64,000 bases of DNA from assembly GCA_014360005.1 (NCBI GenBank), contig JACIYI010000016.1, positions 1 through 64,000 of the forward strand, given 5' to 3'. The position numbers and the translations under genes were made by a program. This DNA comes from Candidatus Aminicenantota bacterium (GTDB lineage: Bacteria; Acidobacteriota; Aminicenantia; Aminicenantales; Saccharicenantaceae). The notes under the pieces are model-generated. The model ran no database searches and was not told the DNA's origin. It worked only from the letters and a program-made list of their open reading frames with translations. Positions 1-8,189 of this stretch are shown piece by piece. How positions within the stretch are numbered: position 1 is the first letter of the stretch; every line of letters begins with the position of its first letter.

Positions 1-1963
1 GTGTCGTCGGTTGAGCGGCCTGCGGCCGCCCAGTCTGGGTCGCTGCCTGGGCTCCAGATGTAGTGGTCGGCGGGGGTGTCGTCTGAGTACCGCTTGTGGT
101 CTGGCCGCTCGTTGTCTGCTGAGCCCCAGCCTGCTGGCCAGTGGTCTGTTCAGTTGTCTGGCCGGTTGTGCTTACCTGCTGACCAAGAGCACCACGAACA
201 TCACCAGCCTGAGTCCCAGAGGTTGCCCTTTCGGCTCCAGTTGCTGTTTGTTGAGCTCCAGTCGTTGCTGCCTGCCCTCCAGTTGTAGCCACGGCCTGTT
301 GTTCAGGATTTCCCTGCGGCTGGGCAGCAGGTAAACCTGCAATTTTCACTCTTAAATTAGATACTGATTCAGCCACTGTCCTTTTATACCCGTCGAGCTT
401 AGCTTCAGGTACTGCTTCATTGTAATCCCTAAGAAATCCTTCAAGTAGTTCTAGTGCTTTCTCATAGTTATCTCGCCGGTTATTCTCCATAGCATCACCT
501 GCTTCTTCGAAAGAGTAACCAGCAGCAACCAAGGCCGAGGGGTTTTTTACCAGCCCATAAACAAGCAGGAATTCTTCTCCGGCCTCCAGGTATTTCCCAG
601 ATTCTCTAAGTGTCAAGGCTTGTTCGAACATTTCTCGGGCTTTATCTATATCGGAAATTTTATTAGCCACACCCTGTCGCATATCTGAATAAGCATTTTT
701 TTCTTCAGCCAGCTGCAAAAACATCTTTAGATAAATTTCGGCCTTATCAAAATCGTAGAGAAATCGTTCGTAAAAATAGGCAACCCTAAAATAATATATC
801 GGGTCGGAACAGGCAGCATAAGCTTTTTTAAACTGGTCAATCGCCTCTAAGTATTTCTTTTCAACTCCCAGAGCCAGTCCTTTCTGATACAGCTGCTCAG
901 CCCGCCGCTTGTCAGCAGCACTGCAGCCAAAGTTCTCAGCTGAAGTTGTTTGTTGTTCCTGCTGGTTCCAGTCATTCGGTCCACCAGAAGTTTCTTTGGC
1001 TGAAACGTCCATAACCAAATCTGGCTTGGGCACCTCTAAACTGCCAAAATAATCTTCAGACCAATCATTATATCTATTGATCATCGTTCTGGGCCTGAAG
1101 AATGAATGAATGGTGGATGAATTAGCAACCCCGCCTCCGACTGGTACCTTATCGCACATCAGCTCCAGGATGTGATTATAGGCAGTCTCCAGCAGCTTCT
1201 GCATGTTCTCATTCTCGCCAACTATCTCCAGCTGAATTGCTCCTTTTTGACGTAGCTCCTCCAGCGTCGCCCCCAGGTCAGCCCTGAGTTTCACCACCTT
1301 TACCGTCCCCTCCACCGCAGCCTTAATGTCGTGCTGGGTGTATACCTTGTCCCAGTCCACTTTGAGCTTGGCCTGAAAAGCCGGAGTTATCCCCGAAAAT
1401 TTCAGCACATACTGCACCGAGACATCTGAAGTCGGGTTCTTAAATGATTCCCACAGAAGTGAGGCCCCTTCTTCTGTCAAGGCAATGGAGACCGCCGCCT
1501 TCTGCCCCGGCAGAACCGGCGCCTTCCCCTCCCCCACTATCCGCCGGTTGAAAAGGCCGTCTTTGCCGGCCGTGGCCGAAATTACCTGAAACGTCCCTTC
1601 CTTAAACGGAACCGGCCCGGCCAGCTTGGCCTGCGAGTCAATTCCCTTAAGAGCCGACTCAGCCGAGCTCAGCTCGCCTGAAGTAAACCCCCAGGTCACC
1701 AGAAAATGCAGCACCCCGCCCTTGGTCGCCCCGTCAGTCTTGGTGTACTTTATAAAGGTAAACTCAGGTGTGCCATCCCTCTTGGTGGCTAAACGCGGCT
1801 GGTCAGGGACGTAGTAATACTTATGCGGGTCAGCATGGTCCCGGTAAAATACAAACCTCCCCGCCTGCACCACTTCCTCCACTGAAACCTCGGCCGCCAG
1901 GCGAAGTCCGGCCATTATTAACAGACTGATAATAGCCACAAAAATCATCGATTTTTTTCTCAT
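1..1963 (-). CDS. Secreted YYxP-family protein with TPR-like region and Gln/Thr-rich tail (3' end outside window)
   Basis: The reading frame runs from an ATG at 1963 to the window edge with no stop, so at least 654 codons are present and the C terminus is missing. An AGGAGG ribosome site precedes the ATG. Residues 1-24 form a Sec signal peptide. Residues ~30-280 are clearly paralogous to the product of 3168-4856: both carry a YRDHAD/FRDHAD segment followed by a YYYVP or YHYMP motif, then GGVLHFL/GGILHFL and SIALTEEG. Residues ~350-540 look like helical TPR-type repeats (LYQKGLALG, EAIDQFKKAY, EAGEEFLLVY). From ~545 onward the chain is low-complexity and rich in Gln, Thr, Gly and Ser, with repeated QTT and TTSG units. 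It is the last visible gene of a four-gene minus-strand cluster. Function unknown; probably an exported scaffold or surface protein. Confidence 0.85.
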   Translation of the reverse strand, partial: MRKKSMIFVAIISLLIMAGLRLAAEVSVEEVVQAGRFVFYRDHADPHKYYYVPDQPRLATKRDGTPEFTFIKYTKTDGATKGGVLHFLVTWGFTSGELSSAESALKGIDSQAKLAGPVPFKEGTFQVISATAGKDGLFNRRIVGEGKAPVLPGQKAAVSIALTEEGASLLWESFKNPTSDVSVQYVLKFSGITPAFQAKLKVDWDKVYTQHDIKAAVEGTVKVVKLRADLGATLEELRQKGAIQLEIVGENENMQKLLETAYNHILELMCDKVPVGGGVANSSTIHSFFRPRTMINRYNDWSEDYFGSLEVPKPDLVMDVSAKETSGGPNDWNQQEQQTTSAENFGCSAADKRRAEQLYQKGLALGVEKKYLEAIDQFKKAYAACSDPIYYFRVAYFYERFLYDFDKAEIYLKMFLQLAEEKNAYSDMRQGVANKISDIDKAREMFEQALTLRESGKYLEAGEEFLLVYGLVKNPSALVAAGYSFEEAGDAMENNRRDNYEKALELLEGFLRDYNEAVPEAKLDGYKRTVAESVSNLRVKIAGLPAAQPQGNPEQQAVATTGGQAATTGAQQTATGAERATSGTQAGDVRGALGQQVSTTGQTTEQTTGQQAGAQQTTSGQTTSGTQTTPPPTTTSGAQAATQTGRPQAAQPTT

Positions 1964-2121
1964 TTTCTTCCTCCTTTTGCCAGCAAAACAGCCCAGCCGA
2001 AGTGACTCGACTGGTTATAATTATTTTGAATTTCCTGTCTTTTTGACCGTTTCTCTTTTTGCATTGTTCTACCCGCTTCTATTATTTAGACACCTTTTCT
2101 AAGCTTTATATTTTTGCTTCC

Positions 2122-3153
2122 TTATCCCACTGAATTATCCCTGATAACCAGTTCATAACTTGATAAATCCAGGAAAGCGTTATCACCTTCCTGCCAGTCA
2201 CTCCGGACCGAACGGCCATCAGCCAGAACTCTGGTTATCCGGTAGCGGTACTTACCGCCTTTGGCCTCCGGAACATTAAACTCCAGGTCATACTGTGGTT
2301 GACTGTCAGACGAAAAGACGACACTTTTGACATCCTTCTGCCCCCGAGCGGTAGTGCTTTCCACTTCTACTGCCATCTTAACCACGTCCTTATTCAATCC
2401 ATTAACGAAATCAAAACAGATGACGCTCATTTTGCGGTAATTAAAAGAAAATTTCTGTGCCAGGTTAATGACCTTAAAAAGCTCGGGATACTGTTCCATG
2501 GACACCGGAACATCCAGGCTCAGGCGACCGCTTCTCTCTCCGGGCTGGAGCCTGCCTTCCTCGTTTATTTCATAACCGCCGTAGGAAAATTCGCATTCGA
2601 CACTAAGCCCGGCTGCCTTTTTTTCTTCATAGATTTTCCAGAGGTAAGAAGCTGATTCCCGGCTCAGAGGAAAGGAGAAGCTTTTCCCGGTCCATAAAAC
2701 CTTGTTGGAACCCAGGGTTTGGCTTTCGGCCGTGCCTTCTTCTTTCGTTTTCTCCGCTTCCAGTCCGGTATAACTCAGACTGATTTCCATGGTTTCAATC
2801 TGAACCGGGCGGTATTCATACTGAACTCCTTTTTCTCTCTTTAAGACTTCAGAATCATCACCAAATTCAACCGATAGAGTCAGCACTCCGCCGGCTGTGG
2901 TTTTAGGACCGGCCTCTCCCTGGTCTTTCACAAAGACATACTTGTAAAAGAAGAAATTTGGCTGGCCAAAGGACTGGCTCAACTGGAGCGCCGTGGGCAC
3001 ATAATAAAAGAGTTTTGGGTTTCTATGGTCCGGATAGATGATAATCCGGCCGGCTACTGTTTCTGGCCTGGTCAGCACCGGGTCGGCCAGCAAGGAGCCT
3101 ACGGCCACAGACAGCATCAGGACCAGCAGAAAGGTTCTTCTCCTCAAACCCAA
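2122..3153 (-). CDS. Secreted YYxP-family protein, 343 aa, unknown function
   Basis: An N-terminal signal peptide (hydrophobic residues 7-23) precedes a beta-rich protein without a family I can name. The motif IYPDHRNPKLFYYVP lies near residues 39-53, matching the same position in its neighbours, followed by AGGVLTLSVEFG. The last ~90 residues share a pattern with the other cluster proteins: YRYRIT, then a DG turn, then SDW, then an acidic FLDL ending. The frame opens with TTG at 3153, 14 bases after the stop of the upstream gene, so the two are probably co-transcribed and perhaps translationally coupled. A 158-base gap separates it from the next gene. It lacks the TPR and Gln/Thr extensions of the distal paralogue. 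Confidence 0.8.
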   Translation of the reverse strand: MGLRRRTFLLVLMLSVAVGSLLADPVLTRPETVAGRIIIYPDHRNPKLFYYVPTALQLSQSFGQPNFFFYKYVFVKDQGEAGPKTTAGGVLTLSVEFGDDSEVLKREKGVQYEYRPVQIETMEISLSYTGLEAEKTKEEGTAESQTLGSNKVLWTGKSFSFPLSRESASYLWKIYEEKKAAGLSVECEFSYGGYEINEEGRLQPGERSGRLSLDVPVSMEQYPELFKVINLAQKFSFNYRKMSVICFDFVNGLNKDVVKMAVEVESTTARGQKDVKSVVFSSDSQPQYDLEFNVPEAKGGKYRYRITRVLADGRSVRSDWQEGDNAFLDLSSYELVIRDNSVG

Positions 3154-3167
3154 GAGTTTTCTCTCAC

Positions 3168-4856
3168 TTAAAATTTTTCATAATAAGCATAGATAAACGG
3201 GTCGGTAGCCTTCTTCCAGCCAGAAGAAATGCGGGTATTGTCCTTGAACAGCCAGGTTATGTTGTATTCATACTCCAGGTTGTTTGGCTCATGGAAATAG
3301 ACATAGTTTATGTTAAGAGGCTCTCCCTTGCGCAGAACAACTTCTTTCTGCAGCTGCCGGCCGAAATTTTTATGCCGGAACTGAACCGCAATCCGGATAA
3401 TTCCGTTTTTATTCATATTTTCTTCTTCCGCCAGAACCTCAATGTATCTGTACTTGTGTGGTGGAGTCAGAGTTATGACCGGCTGACTGGTCTTAATCCA
3501 ATCTCCGGCCACTTCCAGCCCGCCTACATAACTCCAGATGGGACGATACTCATACTCCAGCCATTTATCGGTCTGGTCACCCTTCCGCCTGTATTTCAGG
3601 GAAAGTTTATTGCCGTTCTGACCGAACTTGGTCCGGTCAAAAATCAAATCTTCAGTAATAGCTTTCATGTCTGCGCTTTCATATTCTTTCTTAAAAGTAA
3701 TGCCGGCAAAATTAAGGTACTGCTGAAAAGTCTGGAAATCTTCTCCATCCAGAATGACGTTAATGGTCCGCTCTTCAAAGGTCGGGTCATCCAGGTCGAC
3801 CACCGCAAAAAATTCAGGATTATTACCAAGCTGTTTATAAAGCCCTCCGATATTGCCGGTCAGAGGAACTTCTCGCTGGTCTCTTTTGCGCCGGGTCAGG
3901 TCCACTGTGTACTTGCCGGTTAGCTTGATCTGTTTTCGGTAAAAGCCAAAATGAGCCTGTCCGAACAACTTGCCCAGCCAGTTAGAACCGGTGGAAGCTT
4001 CAGATTTTCCGATGTCCTCGGGTTTTACCGGTTTGGCTTCAAACATCATTTTGGTAATGGTGTTATAGGCAGTATCAAGAAGTTCATCCATCTTGGTATC
4101 TTCGCCTATAACCTCCAGCTTGATGGCCCCCAGTTCTCTCAATTCGGAATAGATTTTTTGAATTCTGGCGCTGACGAAAAAGCCACCGACATCGGCCTTA
4201 AACTCTTTATGGTCATAAACCTTATTCCAGTCAACAGTTAGCAGGGCATTGTAGGCCGGGGTCAATCCCTGGTAGGTCATGACAAACTGGACCGAAATAT
4301 CTGAAGTTGGTTTTTTAAAAGATTCCATCAGCAGGGTTGAGCCCTCTTCAGTCAGAGCTATAGACACGGCTGCTTCAGAACCGGCCAGAAGCGGAGCTTT
4401 GCCTGTTCCAACAACCTTGCGGCTGAAAATACCGCCTTCTCCGGCTGAGGCTGAAATAAGATGGAATTCACCGGAAGTAAACATCACCGGGCCAACTATT
4501 TTGCCGTCTTTATCTATCCTGGTCAGCTCCTGCTCTGCTTTCTCCAACTCCTCTTTGGTCAGGCCAAAAGTGCAGAGAAAATGCAAAATTCCCCCGGTTA
4601 TTTCTTTACCGGTACGAACATACTGGATAAAACTGAATTTCGGCCGGCCGTCAGGCCAGGTAGCAATCCTTGGCGCCAGCGGCATGTAGTGATAGGCATG
4701 TTCATCGGCATGGTCACGGAACAGCAGCGCTCCACTGACCTGAATTGGTTCTTTATCCAGAAGTACTTCAGCCTTCAACGCAGAAAATGCGGTTAAAATA
4801 ATAAGAACAGAAATTAATAGACAAATCTTACACCTTCTTGCTGCCGAACTAATCAT
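3168..4856 (-). CDS. Secreted YYxP-family protein, 562 aa, unknown function
   Basis: ATG at 4856 follows a GGAGAAAGAA ribosome site. Residues 1-30 are a signal peptide with a long hydrophobic core. Residues ~35-290 align by eye with the N-terminal half of the product of 1-1963 (FRDHADEHAY, YHYMP, GGILHFL, SIALTEEGS, TSDISVQFVM). The C-terminal ~90 residues carry the YEYNITWLFKD...SSGW...TDPF pattern also found at the ends of the 343- and 729-residue neighbours. I see no enzyme motif. The overall character, beta-rich and exported with few cysteines, suggests a binding or structural role at the envelope. It sits 54 bases downstream of the 729-residue gene and 14 bases upstream of the 343-residue gene, consistent with one operon. 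Confidence 0.82.
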   Translation of the reverse strand: MISSAARRCKICLLISVLIILTAFSALKAEVLLDKEPIQVSGALLFRDHADEHAYHYMPLAPRIATWPDGRPKFSFIQYVRTGKEITGGILHFLCTFGLTKEELEKAEQELTRIDKDGKIVGPVMFTSGEFHLISASAGEGGIFSRKVVGTGKAPLLAGSEAAVSIALTEEGSTLLMESFKKPTSDISVQFVMTYQGLTPAYNALLTVDWNKVYDHKEFKADVGGFFVSARIQKIYSELRELGAIKLEVIGEDTKMDELLDTAYNTITKMMFEAKPVKPEDIGKSEASTGSNWLGKLFGQAHFGFYRKQIKLTGKYTVDLTRRKRDQREVPLTGNIGGLYKQLGNNPEFFAVVDLDDPTFEERTINVILDGEDFQTFQQYLNFAGITFKKEYESADMKAITEDLIFDRTKFGQNGNKLSLKYRRKGDQTDKWLEYEYRPIWSYVGGLEVAGDWIKTSQPVITLTPPHKYRYIEVLAEEENMNKNGIIRIAVQFRHKNFGRQLQKEVVLRKGEPLNINYVYFHEPNNLEYEYNITWLFKDNTRISSGWKKATDPFIYAYYEKF

Positions 4857-4910
4857 TTCTTTCTCCTTTTCCGCCCTTAGTTATAAAAAATAACGCCAGG
4901 CTGACTTTTC

Positions 4911-7100
4911 TTAGCGATTAAAAAGATTTTTAAGGTGATAAGGTCCTATGGTCAGGTCCAAGGAATCGGTCACGGTTTCCCAGCTGGCCGATTCGGCAAT
5001 TTCCCCTGATTTTAAGACGGCTTTGATTTTGTATTCAAAACTAAACTGCTCGCCGCTGGACATCGGCAGGTAAACGGTAACCAGCTCTTTAAGTTTGTTC
5101 TTGTTAAAATCCATCCCGGTTACCAGTCCGCTGCGGCCCTGGGCGCTGAGATAGGGAGAGCGAATTTCAACCCGGACTTTTTCCACTTCCAGCGGTGTTT
5201 CAAAAGCCGAGGGATCAAACACGCTGGACAGAACTTCTACCTGAAGTTTTCTCATTCTTTCAATGTAAGAAACAACTTCAACCTTGCTCCAGATCTTGTC
5301 CAGGCAGGGCTGACAGCTAAAATCAGGTTCAATTTCCATCCAGAAACTTCTGGCATACTGCTTGAAGAAAGCATCCACTTTAGGGCTGGCTGGCTGGCCG
5401 ACCTCGTCCTTGATCAAAATCTCTTCAGCTTCCTTAACCTTATCCTTATCTAATTTTTTCTCTAATTCACCTTTTAAGGCACCCAGGCCCTTTTCCAGGA
5501 GTGAACTCTTTTTCTTTGGAGCGGGTGGAGCTGTGGGAAAGGTTTTGCGGTACTCGGCCAGGAGAAGACCTCTGGGAGCAAACTGGACTTCCAGGTCCAG
5601 GGCTTGTTCGGGCTGAATAACTACTTCTTTCAGACATTTAAGGTTTTTATAAACTTCCTCTCCATTTGGTAAGCGGAAGCGCAGGTTGACTGAAGATACC
5701 TTTATCGGAAAATCAGACAGGTTTCTGACACCATGAAGATAAAGCACCGAATTCTTTTCATCTATGGAAAAGCCAAGTTCTTCCACGCCAGAATACCAGC
5801 GGCCGGTGAAATACTTTAAACCAACTCTGATGGGAATTTCCCTTTCTACTGTTCCAGATTTGATTTTCATCCCGGCTGTTAATCCTTCCTTCTCCAGCAG
5901 AGGTTTCAGCTCCGCCAGAGTGTCAGGAGTCATGGATATGTTAATCGGAAGCTCTGTTTCCAGAGAACCGAAGCTCGGAATCCGGATGTTGTCAATTTCC
6001 CAGTCCTCCCAGCCCTTCATATCAATAATGGAAGCCTCATCGTAAGGCAGGGACATGAGAACGGCCTGTTGTCCCCTGGCCTCCTTCAACGCTTCTTCCA
6101 TCAACTTGACGTCGTCCGGGTCAACGTTGGCCCGAAGGGTCATAGTGGTCCTGACCTTCTGGTCGTTGGTCCAGACCGCACTCAAGCGGTAACCTCCAGC
6201 CGCCTTGTCCCTGATCAGGTTGATTTCTCTCGGGAGGTAATAGTAGGTGTTAGGTTTTTCATTGTCTTTAAAAAGGCGGTTAAGAAGGGTCAACGGCTCT
6301 TCTATGGACAGAGGACCAATATCTTCAATTTTATGACGGGGAGGCAGAGCCCCAGCCGGGTTCAAGCGTATTGGTTTGATGACTGCCGGTTTTACCAGTT
6401 GAAGGTTCAATTTCTCTGTCGGCTGCTGGGTAGCTGCGGCCCCGACCTTCACCTTGCTCATATTCGTTGAAGGACGGACCTTCTGGGCAGATAGCGGCAC
6501 ATAAATGGCGGCCGAAGCCCAGACTGCCCAATCCTGATTGGCCCGGCCAGCAGCTGAGACCGAAAGTCTGAAATCCACCGTGTTTCCAGCATACGGCGAT
6601 AAGTCCACAGAAATCTGGTCAAGCTTTCCATCGTGAGAAGCAGCCAATTCTTTCAATAAAACAGCACCACCACCCAGATTTACCAGAGAAACGTAATACT
6701 TAACTCCATCAGTCTGAGTGGCTCCTTTAATAAATCCGACAGAGGCCTTAAAGGTGGCCCCAGCTGGAATCTTGATACCGGAATAAACGCCAATTATATT
6801 TCCATTATTTTTCCACTCGGGGTGAGTTTCCAGAACCAGAGCATACCTGTTGCCATCTTCCAGCACAACATCGGTCAGGTGACGGGCAAAGCCGCGGCTG
6901 TCGTTATCAGCTCCGTTCCAGGGAAGTTCCCCACCAGGAGCCATGGCCCGGTACCATTTAGCCTCCGGCGCTTTCTTGACAAAGTCATAGTAGATAACAT
7001 CGGCTGAAGCCGTGCCGGCAGTTAATAAAAGAATCGCTACTGATAAGGACCAAAACCAGAAAAACATTAAGCTACTTTTCTCTCGTAATCCAGGCTGCAT
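4911..7100 (-). CDS. Secreted YYxP-family protein, 729 aa, with N-terminal beta-sandwich
   Basis: First gene of the minus-strand cluster; its ATG follows AAGGAGAATAAA. Residues 1-33 are a signal peptide. Residues ~34-205 look like a jelly-roll or carbohydrate-binding-type beta-sandwich, to judge from alternating strands and aromatic residues, but I cannot name the domain. A Pro-rich linker follows. At ~280-290 comes KDNEKPNTYYYLP, the motif common to the cluster. Residues ~585-595 contain a CQPC pair, possibly a disulfide. The final ~90 residues repeat the shared C-terminal module (FEYKIKAV, SASW, DSLDL). This protein therefore combines a unique N-terminal domain with the shared modules. No catalytic signature is visible; ligand binding is a guess. 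Confidence 0.82.
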   Translation of the reverse strand: MQPGLREKSSLMFFWFWSLSVAILLLTAGTASADVIYYDFVKKAPEAKWYRAMAPGGELPWNGADNDSRGFARHLTDVVLEDGNRYALVLETHPEWKNNGNIIGVYSGIKIPAGATFKASVGFIKGATQTDGVKYYVSLVNLGGGAVLLKELAASHDGKLDQISVDLSPYAGNTVDFRLSVSAAGRANQDWAVWASAAIYVPLSAQKVRPSTNMSKVKVGAAATQQPTEKLNLQLVKPAVIKPIRLNPAGALPPRHKIEDIGPLSIEEPLTLLNRLFKDNEKPNTYYYLPREINLIRDKAAGGYRLSAVWTNDQKVRTTMTLRANVDPDDVKLMEEALKEARGQQAVLMSLPYDEASIIDMKGWEDWEIDNIRIPSFGSLETELPINISMTPDTLAELKPLLEKEGLTAGMKIKSGTVEREIPIRVGLKYFTGRWYSGVEELGFSIDEKNSVLYLHGVRNLSDFPIKVSSVNLRFRLPNGEEVYKNLKCLKEVVIQPEQALDLEVQFAPRGLLLAEYRKTFPTAPPAPKKKSSLLEKGLGALKGELEKKLDKDKVKEAEEILIKDEVGQPASPKVDAFFKQYARSFWMEIEPDFSCQPCLDKIWSKVEVVSYIERMRKLQVEVLSSVFDPSAFETPLEVEKVRVEIRSPYLSAQGRSGLVTGMDFNKNKLKELVTVYLPMSSGEQFSFEYKIKAVLKSGEIAESASWETVTDSLDLTIGPYHLKNLFNR

Positions 7101-7621
7101 TTTATTCTCCTTTCTGGATAAGATTTTTATTCAGTCGGCCAACAGTAAAAAGGCAGGTATTAAAATTATGGTATGGAAGATGTTAAAGGTTAAGGCGAAA
7201 AAAGAGGGGAAAGGAAAAGCTTTCGGTCCCCACTCTTTTCCAGCTCCCTTGGCTGAGCAGGCATCCCACAGCATAATTAAAATAGCCTTCCTTTTCCTGA
7301 ATAATCTATCTTAATATCCCATTTTAGGTCAAGTGATTTTTGTCAAGTGCTTTAATTCCAGGCCTTTATAAGAATTCAATCGAGACCAGTTCTTCTCATA
7401 ATTTCAAATATCCGGTATTTCTTCTACCTAAACCCTTCAGCCAGTAACCCTGGCCGTGAGGAAAGATAATCGTTTTTACCACTTTTAAGCTAACTGACCG
7501 AAATTTAAGAATCACCATAAACCCCATGTTTCAGGACCGGGAAATCGAGCGGGGTTAAAAATGTTAATAGTGCAACTTAATTAAAAATTCACTTCTTTAA
7601 AAGCTGGGGACAGATTCAGGT
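7101..7621. other. Intergenic region upstream of the YYxP cluster
   Basis: About 520 bases between two minus-strand genes. It must contain the promoter of the 729-residue gene and the transcript end of the HD-domain gene, but I found no convincing -35/-10 pair and no hairpin with a T run. It is AT-richer than the flanking genes. Open frames here are short and lack coding character. A short GGGGACAGATTC at about 7608-7619 resembles one arm of the palindrome at 61211, without a matching second arm. Confidence 0.5.
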
Positions 7622-8170
7622 TCAAGCCAGGCCTAGGTCCTGGTCTATTCCCTGCATTGACTCCAGGCAGATGGTCAGGAATTCGTCCAGGCTCAGCCCC
7701 AGGTTGGCACATTGCTCGATCTCTTCCCTTCGGGCGCCCCGGGCAAAATGTTTTTCCTTGTAGCGACGCTTGAGGAATTCCAGGTCAACCGACTTCAGCT
7801 TCTTATCCGGGTGCATCAGGGTGGCAGCAATGATCAGACCGGTGGTCGGGTCAGCCGAGTAGATCGACCAGTCCATAGCGCTCTGGCAGGGCACCCGGCC
7901 AGCATGGGCCTGAATAGCCTGGATAACTTCGGCCGGCAGGCTGTATTTTTCCAGCATCTTGACAGTTTCGGTGGTATGGAGTTCCGGGCTCTTCTCGGTT
8001 AATTCATAGTCCAGGTCGTGCAGCAAACCAGCCAGACCCCAGATTTCTTCATTGCCACCCAGCCGGCGGGCCAGGCCTTTCATGCAGGCTTCCACCGCCA
8101 GGCAGTGTTTGACCAGGTTTTTGTTGTGAAGGTGTTGCTTGACCAGTTCCAAGGCTTCTTCGCGATTCAC
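7622..8170 (-). CDS. HD-domain (HDIG-type) hydrolase-like protein
   Basis: A compact HD-superfamily protein of ~182 residues. The metal-binding pattern is visible: HCLAVEA, then LLHDLDYE with the HD doublet, HTTET, and IQAHAG. Such HDIG proteins are predicted phosphohydrolases, often acting on nucleotides, and are widespread in anaerobes. I chose GTG at 8170 because AAGGAG lies six bases upstream and the protein then begins MNREEALELV, a normal start for the family. The frame stays open to 8203, but an ATG at 8176 would sit directly against the ribosome site. It follows the deacetylase-like gene with a 19-base gap and is probably co-transcribed with it. Substrate unknown. Confidence 0.78.
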   Translation of the reverse strand: MNREEALELVKQHLHNKNLVKHCLAVEACMKGLARRLGGNEEIWGLAGLLHDLDYELTEKSPELHTTETVKMLEKYSLPAEVIQAIQAHAGRVPCQSAMDWSIYSADPTTGLIIAATLMHPDKKLKSVDLEFLKRRYKEKHFARGARREEIEQCANLGLSLDEFLTICLESMQGIDQDLGLA

Positions 8171-8189
8171 GTTCATCTCCTTTCTGGTT

